From: Thermohahella caldifontis
GTDB lineage: Bacteria > Pseudomonadota > Gammaproteobacteria > Pseudomonadales > Oleiphilaceae
DNA length: 64,000 nucleotides
Direction: 5' to 3'
NCBI RefSeq assembly: GCF_041153465.1
Contig: NZ_CP154858.1
Coordinates: 1,674,001-1,738,000, forward strand
Each line of letters opens with the position of its first letter. The first letter of the stretch is position 1. The notes beneath the pieces were generated by a model. That model saw only the letters and a program-made list of their open reading frames with translations. It was not told the DNA's origin and searched no databases. The translations under genes and the position numbers were made by a program. Below, piece after piece: positions 37,328 through 45,668 of the stretch.

Positions 37328-38245
37328 GAACGCGCACCTTCGGGTCCAGCCAGCCATAGATGAGATCAACCACCAGGTTCAGGACGATGATCAGCACCGC
37401 ATAGAAAATGACTGTCCCCATCACCACGGGGTAGTCCCGGTTCAGGGCGCCCTGAACGAAGTACCGGCCAATGCCGGGAATGTCGAAAATGGTTTCAATC
37501 ACCACCGACCCCGTGACCACGGCTGCCGTGGCCGGCCCCAGGTAGGACACCACCGGCAGCATGGCACCCTTGACCGCATGACGGGCCAGAATCAGCCGCT
37601 CGCGAAGCCCCTTGGCATAGGCGGTGCGGATGTAGTTGCTGTGCAATACCTCGATCATGCTGCCACGGGTCAGCCGCGCAATGTAGGCGATCTGGGGCAG
37701 CGCGAGTGAAATGACAGGCAGAATCTTGTTGATCCACTGCCCTTCACCCCAGCCGGCCACGGGCAGCCAGGAGAGGTAAACACCAAAGATCAGCGTCAGG
37801 ATGGGTGCCATGACGAAGTTGGGAATGGCAATTCCGGTCATGGCGATCCCCATCACCGAATAATCCACCCAGGAATTACGCTTGAGTGCAGCCCAGGTCC
37901 CCAGGGTGATGCCGATCACCAGCGCCAGCAGAATGGCCATGCCGCCGACCTGAAGGCTGGCCGGGAAGCCGCCCATGATCAGATCCGTCACGGTGAAATC
38001 CCGGAACTTGTAGGACGGCCCGAAATCCCCCTGAGCCACGTTGATCACGTAATCGAAGTACTGCTCGATCAGTGGCTTGTCGAGGTTGTAGGCCTTCTTG
38101 ATGTTTTCCTCGATCTCCGGGGGAGCTGCCGCTCCTTGTCCCAGGGCCCGCCCGGGGCGGCACGCATCATGAAGAATGCGAGGGTGATGATCACCAGCAA
38201 TGTTGGAATCGCGGTCAGCAACCGCCTCAGGAAATAACCTGCCAT
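37320..38245 (-). CDS. oppB: Oligopeptide ABC transporter permease OppB, one frame break
   Basis: From ATG 38243-38245 the first frame reads MAGYFLRRLLTAIPTLLVII, the typical OppB start. It continues through FFMMRAAPGGPWDKERQLP and then shifts. The rest (PEIEENIKKAYNLDKPL onward, with EAA loop NYIRTAYAKGLRER) is in another frame. The break lies at five G on the plus strand (38119-38123); one more base restores 308 residues. About six membrane spans. It follows oppA after a 70-base gap holding a GC-rich hairpin. Confidence 0.9.
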
Positions 38246-38275
38246 GACATACCACTCTCAGCTTTTCAAACAAGA

Positions 38276-38301
38276 AAACGGGCGGGCCGGAGCCCGCCCG
38301 C
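38276..38301 (-). terminator. Hairpin between oppA and oppB, likely attenuating terminator
   Basis: CGGGCGGGC (38280-38288) and GCCCGCCCG (38293-38301) pair in a nine-base stem with a four-base loop. On the minus strand TTTTCTTGTTT follows. It lies just after the oppA stop and would reduce transcription into oppBCDF. Confidence 0.75.
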
Positions 38302-39493
38302 CTGATATGCCGTGATTACTTCAGGGACATCCAGCGTGCACGATGGATGTCATTGACGGCATCCTGCCAGCCCTGAACCCGCTTGCTGACCAGGTTCTTG
38401 GACACGTAGTAGTAGATCGGAATGATGGGCTGGTCCGCCATGGCCAGGGCCTCGGCCTTGCGCATGAGGTCAGCACGCTTCTTCAGATCTGCGGTCTTTT
38501 CCGCTTCCATCATCAGGCGGTCAAACTCCGGGTTGGAGTAACGCCCGTAGTTATTGGCCCCGGTACGGGTTTCCAGCAGGTAGAGGAAATTCTGGGCATC
38601 ATTGTAGTCGGCGATCCAGCCGGCACGGGCCACATCAAAGTTGCCCTGCTTGAGATCCGCGTAGTGCACCTTCACTTCGCTGTTGAACAGTTCCACCTGC
38701 ACGCCCAGTTGCTTCCACATCTGAGCCACGGCAATGGCAATGCGCTTGTGGTTTTCAGAGGTGTTGTAGCGCAGCTGGAATTTCAGCGGGTTGTCCGGAC
38801 CGAAACCGGCCTCGGCCAGCAGTGCCTTTGCCTGCCTGATGCGCTCGCCAAAGGACAGGCCCTTCCAGTCCACGTAGGCGGGCTCGCCATAGTTGGCGGT
38901 GCCAGGCGGAACGAAACTGTATGCCGGAATTTCACCGGTCTTGAGCACCTTCTCCGTCAGGATTTCACGGTTGACCGCCATGGACAGCGCCTTGCGCACC
39001 CGTACATCATTGAACGGTGCCTTGGCCGTGTTGATCGGGTAGTAATAGGTGCCCAGGTAGGGGGCAATACGGGTTTCTTCCGGCAGGTTCTTTCTCAGCC
39101 AGTCGATCTGATCACTCGGGAAGTCACGGGTGATGTCCACCTCACCGGCACGGAAGCGCTTGAGTACTGCGGCACGGTCTTCCTGCGGGTAGTAGATGAT
39201 CTCGTCAATGGCGACGTTGGCGGCATCGTAGAACTTCGGATTCTTGGCCAGCTTCACATGCGTGTTCGGCAACCACTCCACCAGCGTGTAGGGGCCATTG
39301 GAAACCATGTGTTCCGGTTTCGTCCAGTCCTTGCCGTATTTTTCCACCACATGCGCCGGCAGAGGATAGGCCGTGTAGTGGGTCAGCAGGCTGAGGAAAT
39401 AGGGGGCCGGACCCACCAGCTCGATCTTCAGGGTCTTGTCATCCAGCGCCTTGACGCCCAGCTGATCCACCGGAAGCTTGCCGGTATTCACCG

Positions 39494-39501
39494 CCTCGGC
39501 A
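39494..39501. repeat. Target-site duplication, left copy
   Basis: CCTCGGCA is repeated directly at 40922-40929, immediately outside the two IS ends. Both copies are oppA coding sequence. Confidence 0.92.
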
Positions 39502-39578
39502 CTGACGTCTCCCCATTTTTTCAGAAGGTGCCATTCAACCTTTTGACTTTAAGGGGAAAAACGTGATGTGGTAACGGA

Positions 39579-39645
39579 ATCGGGGTTTCCCTCCAGGTAC
39601 AATGTGATTGCCTATAAGTCACTGAACCCAAAGGAAAACCCCGAT
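39579..39645 (+). promoter_or_regulatory. Transposase control region: internal -10 and start-codon-masking inverted repeat
   Basis: ATCGGGGTTTCC (39579-39590) can pair with GGAAAACCCCGAT (39633-39645), with one bulged A. The second arm contains part of the ribosome site (AAGGA) and the first two bases of the ATG. A -10 TACAAT lies between the arms (39598-39603), so transcripts from this promoter would lack the first arm. Transcripts reading in from outside would have both and hide the start. IS10 and IS50 use the same logic to limit transposition. Confidence 0.6.
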
Positions 39646-40903
39646 GCCTTACCATGCCACAGATCGGACAAAATGGAAAGCCCGCCTCTGCAGCCTGATT
39701 GACCAGGCACCTGAACAGATCACACGGCCTGTGAGAAAACTCATGGCAGAGGTCACTTTCGGCATCCTCACTTCCGGTTCCCTCACGCAGGCAGAGATTG
39801 CCCGCACACTCAATGAGCCATGCAGACTGCACCATACCCAGAAGCGCATCTCCCGCATGCTGGCCGGACACAGTGAAGTGGCCTGGGCCGCAGAGCAGGT
39901 GCAGCTTGCGCACGTCAGCCGGCACGTCACGCAGGACATGATCCTGGCCATTGATCCGGGCGATCTGAACCGTGACGGCGCACCGAAAAGTGAATGGCGG
40001 GGCCGCGTCAGGGACGGCGATACCGGAGAAATTGTCGGCGGATATCCGCTGATGACCGTGGTGGCACGGGATGTCCGGCGCGGGAAGACGCTGCCGTTGC
40101 TGACCCGCCTGAATACCCCGCGGCGCACGGCATTCAGAAGCGAGAACCATGACATTCTCTCGGTGATGGATGAAGTGAGCCGGCATATCCGGAAGGATCT
40201 GCTCTGGGTGATAGACCGGGGAGGCGACCGGGGCATCCTGTGGGATGCCTGGATCCGGTGTGAGCGCCAGGTGCTGGTCAGAGCGGCCAATCAGCGCTAC
40301 TGGTGCTGGCGGGACCGCCATAAAACAGCGCAGCAGATTGCCCGTGAACTGCCGCTGAAGCATCAGGGGCAGCTCAGACGGGGAGGCCCCCGCGTCAGGT
40401 TTGGTATCACCCGGGTGATGCTGCGAGAGCATCCGGACAGCCCCTTGTGGATGATTGTCGTCCGCCATGACCGCCCGGAGCCTCTGGTGCTGGTTACCAC
40501 GCGTCCGGTGCGCGGAAGGCGACAGGGAGAGCGCATGATACATGCCTACATGGACCGCTGGGCCTGCGAGGAAGGCTACCGCTTTACCAAGCAGGGCTTT
40601 GCGCTGGAGTCTGTACCGGCACGGCGCTTCACCACACTTCAGAATCTGGTTGCGCTGGCGAGTCTGGCCTGGGGACTGCTTGCCGTCTGGCAGGACCGGG
40701 ATAGCTGTCTGATCAGAAGTTCACGCCGGCAAAAGCCGGACAAGGCGCTTAAGTTCCCGTTCTACAGCCTGCTCAAGGGATGGCAGAACCTGTTCAGAGG
40801 TGCACGGGTGCTGTTCTGGCCACTTTGGCGCAAACGAAAAACACGAAGTCTGATTGATGACTTGTTTGCCCGAAATGGTTCTCTCGCCACGGGGCCGGGG
40901 TAA
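39644..40903 (+). CDS. IS4-family DDE transposase
   Basis: This 419-residue protein has two acid-rich catalytic blocks, ILAIDPGDLNRDG (first D) and LLWVIDRGGDRG (second D). The IS4 signature Y-x2-R-x3-E-x6-K is perfect in YMDRWACEEGYRFTK (about 305-319). An N-terminal helical DNA-binding region precedes them. ATG 39644 has AAGGA seven bases upstream. It appears intact, so the element may still be active. It is on the strand opposite to oppA. Confidence 0.95.
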   Translation: MPYHATDRTKWKARLCSLIDQAPEQITRPVRKLMAEVTFGILTSGSLTQAEIARTLNEPCRLHHTQKRISRMLAGHSEVAWAAEQVQLAHVSRHVTQDMILAIDPGDLNRDGAPKSEWRGRVRDGDTGEIVGGYPLMTVVARDVRRGKTLPLLTRLNTPRRTAFRSENHDILSVMDEVSRHIRKDLLWVIDRGGDRGILWDAWIRCERQVLVRAANQRYWCWRDRHKTAQQIARELPLKHQGQLRRGGPRVRFGITRVMLREHPDSPLWMIVVRHDRPEPLVLVTTRPVRGRRQGERMIHAYMDRWACEEGYRFTKQGFALESVPARRFTTLQNLVALASLAWGLLAVWQDRDSCLIRSSRRQKPDKALKFPFYSLLKGWQNLFRGARVLFWPLWRKRKTRSLIDDLFARNGSLATGPG

Positions 40904-40921
40904 AAAATGGGGAGACGCCAG

Positions 40922-40929
40922 CCTCGGCA
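40922..40929. repeat. Target-site duplication, right copy
   Basis: CCTCGGCA identical to 39494-39501, directly outside the right inverted repeat of the IS. Confidence 0.92.
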
Positions 40930-41416
40930 TTCTTGATAATGTACAGCAAGGACGCATACTCGGCTGCGGTTTCCGGGTTCAGCACCCGACGGAAAGCATA
41001 CTGGAAGTCCTTCGCGGTCACGGGCGTACCGTCGGACCACTGATGATCGCGGAGCTTGAAGATATAGGTCTTGCCGTCTTCGGAAATGGTCCAGCTCTCT
41101 GCCGCGCCGGGAATGGCGTCGCCCTTCGCGTCTTCGGTCAGCAGTGCCAGAAACATTTCGCCTGCGATATTGTTTTCCCAGGTTCCGCTCATGAAGTGCG
41201 GATCCAGTGAAGCCGGCTCACCCATATTGGCGACGCGCAGCACCTGCTTGGCTGCCGCGAGCCCCGGGATCACCAGCACAACGGCTGTCAGCAGCGCCGT
41301 CAGCCAACGGGTCATGTGTCGTGAGTGCATGTTGCCCCCTGTCGTTGTTATGGAAAAAACGGGTACCGGTGCAGTGTGTGGATACGGGGGGCAGGCGTCA
41401 ATCGAAGTTACGTATG

Positions 41417-41444
41417 GTGCCATGCGCATTTTGCATCATGGCAC
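41417..41444. promoter_or_regulatory. Inverted repeat upstream of oppA, possible operator
   Basis: GTGCCATG (41417-41424) and CATGGCAC (41437-41444) form a perfect eight-base dyad with a 12-base AT-rich centre. It lies 87-114 bases upstream of the oppA start, between oppA and the DUF815 gene, so it could bind a regulator of oppA. No matching regulator gene is adjacent. Confidence 0.4.
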
Positions 41445-41492
41445 GGAATGGATTGCATAGCTCACAGGAATGCGAGGAGGCCGGGCATCCCC

Positions 41493-42257
41493 TTACGCCT
41501 CAAAGGTCCGGTAGAACTGCCACGCCGTGCGGCCACTGCGGACACCACGCTCCAGGGCAAACCGCAGCGCAGCCTTGTGCAGGGCTTCCCGGTCACCTTG
41601 CCAGTCCCGGAAATAATGGTCGATAATGGCCAGGTACTCATCCTGCGTGAAGGGGTAGAAGGACAACCAGAGCCCGAAGCGGTCGGACAGGCTGATCTTC
41701 TCCTCAATGGCCTCGCCGGGATGCAACTCCCCTTCCACCATGCGCGCCTCCCGGTTTTCCGACATGTATTCGGGCAACAGGTGGCGGCGGTTGGAGGTGG
41801 CATAGACCAGCACATTTTCCGGGGGTGACTCGATGGAGCCTTCCAGCACGGATTTCAGCCCCTTGTAGGTTTTCTCGCCGGCATCAAAGGACAGCTCGTC
41901 ACAATAGATGATGAAGCGGTGGACATCGTCGCGGATGGTATCGACGATTTCCGGCAGGAACAGCAGGTCGTCCTTGTCCACCTGAATGACACGCAGGCCG
42001 AGCCGGAAGTAGTCATTCAGCAAGGCCTTGATGAGCGAGGACTTTCCGGTACCACGCGCCCCCCAGAGCAGCGCATTGTTGGCGGGCTGGCCGGAGAGGA
42101 AACGCTCCGTGTTGCGCACCAGCGCGGCCTTCTGGTGTTCGATGCCCAGCAGGTCATCCAGGCGCACCGGGTCGATGGTGCGCACCGGGCGCAGCTTTTG
42201 CGAGGCCGACCGCCAGATGGCCGCCGGTGTCGCGGACCAGTCAATGGCGCCGGTCAT
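41493..42257 (-). CDS. DUF815-family ATP-binding protein
   Basis: This AAA-type protein of 254 residues has Walker A GARGTGKSSLIKAL (about 68-81), a Walker B-like IIYCDELSFD and sensor-like VLVYATSNRRHLLPE. The RLDDLLGIEHQK start and LSFYPFTQDEYLAIIDHY end match the DUF815 family, whose role is not established. Its stop region follows ubiX, overlapping by four bases (ATGA), so it is the last gene of an mpl-ubiX-DUF815 unit. The same neighbourhood is common in Gammaproteobacteria. Confidence 0.88.
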   Translation of the reverse strand: MTGAIDWSATPAAIWRSASQKLRPVRTIDPVRLDDLLGIEHQKAALVRNTERFLSGQPANNALLWGARGTGKSSLIKALLNDYFRLGLRVIQVDKDDLLFLPEIVDTIRDDVHRFIIYCDELSFDAGEKTYKGLKSVLEGSIESPPENVLVYATSNRRHLLPEYMSENREARMVEGELHPGEAIEEKISLSDRFGLWLSFYPFTQDEYLAIIDHYFRDWQGDREALHKAALRFALERGVRSGRTAWQFYRTFEA

Positions 42258-42877
42258 GCCCTGCCCTCCCGACCCCAGGCCGGCATGAGCTGATGCGGCA
42301 CCCCAATCTGATTCAGTATCCGGGCGACAATGAAATCAATCATGTCTTCCACACGTTGCGGTTTGTGATAGAAGCCCGGGGCAGCCGGCAGAATGACGAC
42401 GCCTTCCCGGGACAGTTTCAGCATGTTCTCCAGATGCAGGCTGGACAGGGGCGTTTCCCGCACCACCAGAATGAGGCGCTTGCGCTCCTTGAGCACCACA
42501 TCTGCAGCGCGCTCGATCAGGTTGTCGGACGCACCGCAGGCAATTGCGGACAGTGTGCCGGTGCTGCAGGGGCAGACCACCATGGTGGTGGGCGCGCCCG
42601 AACCGGACGCCACGGGAGACAGCCAGTCTTCCCGCCCCCAGACCCGCACGGTCCCCGGACGGCCCGGGAACGCCTCCCGGATGGCCTCGCCCAGTGCGGC
42701 CGCCTGTCCCGGCAACTTGATATCCGCTTCCTCGCTGGCCACCACATGGGCCGCCCGGGAGAGGAGCAGATGCACTTGAATGCCGGCCGAAAGCAGGACG
42801 TCCAGCAGCCGCCAGCCGTACTGGAAACCGGAAGCGCCGGTAATGGCCAGCGTGACTTCGGAAGGCGCCGCGGTCAT
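42254..42877 (-). CDS. ubiX: Flavin prenyltransferase UbiX
   Basis: This 207-residue protein has the UbiX pattern: AITGASGFQYGWRLLDVL (FMN-binding start), VVCPCSTGTLSAIACGASDNLIERAADV, and RETPLSSLHLENMLKLS. It prenylates FMN to make the cofactor of UbiD decarboxylases in ubiquinone synthesis. ATG 42875-42877 overlaps the mpl stop (ATGA); an upstream in-frame start would extend into mpl. ubiD itself is not in the window. Confidence 0.95.
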   Translation of the reverse strand: MTAAPSEVTLAITGASGFQYGWRLLDVLLSAGIQVHLLLSRAAHVVASEEADIKLPGQAAALGEAIREAFPGRPGTVRVWGREDWLSPVASGSGAPTTMVVCPCSTGTLSAIACGASDNLIERAADVVLKERKRLILVVRETPLSSLHLENMLKLSREGVVILPAAPGFYHKPQRVEDMIDFIVARILNQIGVPHQLMPAWGREGRA

Positions 42878-44253
42878 GCCTCGCGCCCCCAAACGTCGCG
42901 CACCCATCCCGGCAGACCGGCAAATCCGCCGTTGCTCATGAGTACAACCTGCGCCGGCCCTTTCAGCTCGCGGATCCGTGCCTGGATGGCCTCCACCGTG
43001 GTCAGTATCCGGTGTCTTGGGCCTGCAGCGTTCAGGAGGCCGGCCAGCCAGTCGTGGCCGCCCAGGTTGGCCCAGATCACTTCATCGGCCACCTCTGTCG
43101 CATCAAGCAGCGCCTGTCCGTGCACCCCCATCTTCATGGTGTTGGAGCGGGGTTCAATGATTGCCACCAGTTGCTGATCCGGGCAGGCGGCACGCAGTCC
43201 GGCCAATGTGGTGGCAATCGCGGTCGGGTGGTGGGCAAAATCATCATACACAACGACGCCGTGACGCTCGGCCAGCCGGTCAAGCCGTCTCGCCACCCCT
43301 TCAAAGGCGCTCAGGGCCTGGCAGGCATGGGTCTCGCGTACACCGATATGCCGCGCAGCCAAGATGGCGGCCAGGGCATTGTGCAGGTTATGCTGGCCGG
43401 TCAGCTTCCAGTTCACCTCACCCAGACAGGTGCTTCCGCGCCAGACCGTAAATGCACGCCCATCGGGGGACTCGGGCCGGATCCAGGGCAGCTCATCATC
43501 CCCGTCCGCACCTGGGCTGGCCGCCACCCGGAAAGGCTGGCGCTCGCTCCAGCAGCCCCGGGCCAGCACCCGGTCGATCACCGGATCATCCGCGGGGTGG
43601 ATGATCTGTCCGGTGGAGGGCAGCGTCCGCACCAGATGGTGAAACTGACGCTCGATGTCACCCAGGGTGTCGAAGATGTCCGCGTGATCAAACTCGATGT
43701 TGTTGATGATCAGCGTGCGGGGCCGGTAGTGAATGAACTTGGAGCGCTTGTCGAAAAAGGCGGTATCGTATTCATCGGCCTCGATCACGAAAAAGGGCGA
43801 ATCGCCCAAGGCCGCCGACGCCTCGAAGTTGCGCGGCACCCCGCCGATCAGATAGCCCGGTGCCAGACCATTGTAGGTGAGTATCCAGCTCAGCATGGAG
43901 GCGGTGGTCGTCTTGCCGTGGGTGCCGGAGGCGGCGAGCACCCAACGGTCACGCAGCACATGCTCAGACAGCCACTGGGGGCCTGACGTATAGGGCAACC
44001 CCCGGTCCAGCACATGTTCCACCAGCGGATTGCCGCGGCCGAGTGCATTGCCGATCACCACCAGATCCGGAACCGGCTCCAGATGGGAGGGACGCCAGCC
44101 TTCACTGATCCGGATACCGGCATTTTCCAGCTGGGTACTCATGGGCGGGTAGACGTTGGCGTCCGACCCGCTGACACGATATCCCAGCTCACGGGCCAGC
44201 AGCGCAAGGCTGCCCATGAAGGTGCCGCAAATCCCGAGAAAGTGCAGATGCAT
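42874..44253 (-). CDS. mpl: UDP-MurNAc:L-Ala-gamma-D-Glu-mDAP ligase Mpl
   Basis: This 459-residue Mur-ligase-family enzyme of the peptidoglycan recycling pathway rejoins the recovered tripeptide to UDP-MurNAc. It begins MHLHFLGICGTFMGSLALLA (nucleotide fold). The ATP loop is GTHGKTTTASMLSWIL, followed by NNIEFDHADIF and, near 330, VYDDFAHHPTAIATTLAGL. Length matches E. coli Mpl. ATG 44251-44253 is preferred to upstream codons on family grounds. First gene of mpl-ubiX-DUF815. Confidence 0.95.
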   Translation of the reverse strand: MHLHFLGICGTFMGSLALLARELGYRVSGSDANVYPPMSTQLENAGIRISEGWRPSHLEPVPDLVVIGNALGRGNPLVEHVLDRGLPYTSGPQWLSEHVLRDRWVLAASGTHGKTTTASMLSWILTYNGLAPGYLIGGVPRNFEASAALGDSPFFVIEADEYDTAFFDKRSKFIHYRPRTLIINNIEFDHADIFDTLGDIERQFHHLVRTLPSTGQIIHPADDPVIDRVLARGCWSERQPFRVAASPGADGDDELPWIRPESPDGRAFTVWRGSTCLGEVNWKLTGQHNLHNALAAILAARHIGVRETHACQALSAFEGVARRLDRLAERHGVVVYDDFAHHPTAIATTLAGLRAACPDQQLVAIIEPRSNTMKMGVHGQALLDATEVADEVIWANLGGHDWLAGLLNAAGPRHRILTTVEAIQARIRELKGPAQVVLMSNGGFAGLPGWVRDVWGREA

Positions 44254-44411
44254 GAATCGTTTCCCTGACTGAATGGTCATCCCATTATGGCCTACCCTCC
44301 CCCCGGGTGACCAGACATCAGCGCAAAATCCGCGTGCCGGGGGGCATGAAATCTGAAGGCAATTCCAGTATGATTCGCGGCCAGAGTGCAAGTGAGAGGG
44401 CAGCCCACATC

Positions 44412-45665
44412 ATGTCAGTCAAGAACGCGTTCTACGCGCAATCCGGTGGCGTGACCGCCGTGATCAATGCTTCCGCCTGCGGTGTACTGGAAACCGCACG
44501 CAAGTATCCTGAAGCCATCGGCAAGGTATTCGCCGGCCGCAACGGCATCATCGGCGCGTTGCGCGAAGAGCTGATCGACACCAGCCTCGAACCGGACGAG
44601 GCCATTGCCGCGCTGAAGCACACCCCCGGCGGCGCATTCGGTTCCTGCCGCTACAAGCTCAAGAGCCTGGAAGCCAACCGGGCCGAGTATGAACGTCTGA
44701 TCGAAGTCTTTGACGCTCACAACATCGGCTACTTTTTCTATAACGGCGGCAACGATTCCTCGGATACCGCCCACAAGGTGTCCCAGATAGCCGAAAAGAT
44801 GGGCTATGACATCCGCTGCATCGGCATCCCCAAGACCGTGGACAACGACCTGCCCATCACCGACACCTGCCCCGGCTTCGGCTCGGTGGCCAAGTATGTG
44901 GCAGTCTCGGTGATGGAAGCGACACTGGACATCCAGTCCATGTGCGAGTCCTCCACCAAGGTGTTCATCATGGAGGTCATGGGGCGCCATGCGGGCTGGA
45001 TCGCCGCCGCCGGCGGGCTGGCAGACCCGGCACCGCAGGTGATCGTGTTCCCGGAAGTGCCCTTCAACGAAACCGCCTTCCTGGCCCGGGTGGATGCTGC
45101 GGTCAAACGTGACGGTTACTGTACGGTCGTGGTATCCGAAGGCGCCCAGTATGCCAACGGCACCTTCCTGTCCGAGGCGGATTCGACCGATGCCTTCGGC
45201 CACAAGCAACTTGGCGGTGTCGCGCCCAAGCTGGCCCGGCTGGTCAAGGATGAACTGGGTTACAAGTATCACTGGGCGGTCGCGGATTATCTGCAGCGCT
45301 CGGCACGGCACATTGCTTCGGCAACGGATCTCGAGCAGGCCTATGCCGTCGGCCAGGCGGCCGTGGAGCTGGCCGTGGCCGGTCATAACGCCATCATGCC
45401 GGTGATCGTGCGCGAGAGCAGTTCCCCCTACCGCTGGTCCATCGGCCATGCGCCCCTTTCCGAGGTGGCCAACGTGGAGAAGAAAATGCCCGGAAACTTC
45501 ATCAGCGATGATGGTTTCGGGATTACCGATGCAGCCCGTGAATACCTGTCCCCCCTGATCCAGGGCGAGGCGTATCCGGACTTTGCCGGCGGCATTCCCC
45601 GCTACGTCAGGCTGCGCAACCAGCTGGTGGAAAAGAGACTGCCACCCTATACGAAGCTGGGCTGA
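44412..45665 (+). CDS. Pyrophosphate-dependent 6-phosphofructokinase
   Basis: This 417-residue PFK-family protein carries PKTVDNDLPITDTCPGFGS and EVMGRHAGWIAAAGGL. The phosphate-donor loop is FFYNGGNDSSDTAHKVSQ. ATP-using enzymes have GGDGS here and PPi-using ones usually an acidic residue after GG-D; GGNDS fits the PPi-type branch known from methanotrophs and autotrophs. The reaction is reversible, so it can act in glycolysis or replace fructose/sedoheptulose bisphosphatase. ATG 44412 was chosen by family match. Its 3' end lies three bases from the convergent diguanylate cyclase. Confidence 0.88.
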   Translation: MSVKNAFYAQSGGVTAVINASACGVLETARKYPEAIGKVFAGRNGIIGALREELIDTSLEPDEAIAALKHTPGGAFGSCRYKLKSLEANRAEYERLIEVFDAHNIGYFFYNGGNDSSDTAHKVSQIAEKMGYDIRCIGIPKTVDNDLPITDTCPGFGSVAKYVAVSVMEATLDIQSMCESSTKVFIMEVMGRHAGWIAAAGGLADPAPQVIVFPEVPFNETAFLARVDAAVKRDGYCTVVVSEGAQYANGTFLSEADSTDAFGHKQLGGVAPKLARLVKDELGYKYHWAVADYLQRSARHIASATDLEQAYAVGQAAVELAVAGHNAIMPVIVRESSSPYRWSIGHAPLSEVANVEKKMPGNFISDDGFGITDAAREYLSPLIQGEAYPDFAGGIPRYVRLRNQLVEKRLPPYTKLG

Positions 45666-45668
45666 GCG

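Larger units (their letters stand above)
39502..40921 (+). mobile_element. IS4-family insertion sequence, 1420 bp, inside oppA
   Basis: Ends are 20-bp inverted repeats with 19 matches. The left is CTGACGTCTCCCCATTTTTT (39502-39521) and the right (40902-40921) is its complement with one change. CTG ends followed by a CCCC block recall IS10. Flanking CCTCGGCA at 39494-39501 and 40922-40929 is an 8-bp target duplication (nine if the boundary is shifted by one base). The element holds one transposase gene that fills 89% of its length; the stop codon overlaps the right repeat. Confidence 0.95.
38316..41330 (-). pseudogene. oppA: Oligopeptide-binding protein OppA, split by an IS element
   Basis: The 5' part (40922-41330) encodes a signal peptide and the start of an OppA-type substrate-binding protein: LRVANMGEPASLDPHFM, EPASL block, and the segment YASLLYIIKNAEA. 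The 3' part (38316-39501) continues with VNTGKLPVDQLGVKALDD to the normal C-terminus. A 1420-bp IS lies between. Removing it with one 8-bp target copy gives KNAEAVNTGK in frame, for a protein of about 530 residues, normal for OppA. As sequenced the protein would stop inside the IS after about 180 residues. OppA normally captures peptides in the periplasm for OppBCDF. ATG 41328-41330 follows AGGGGG. Confidence 0.93.
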
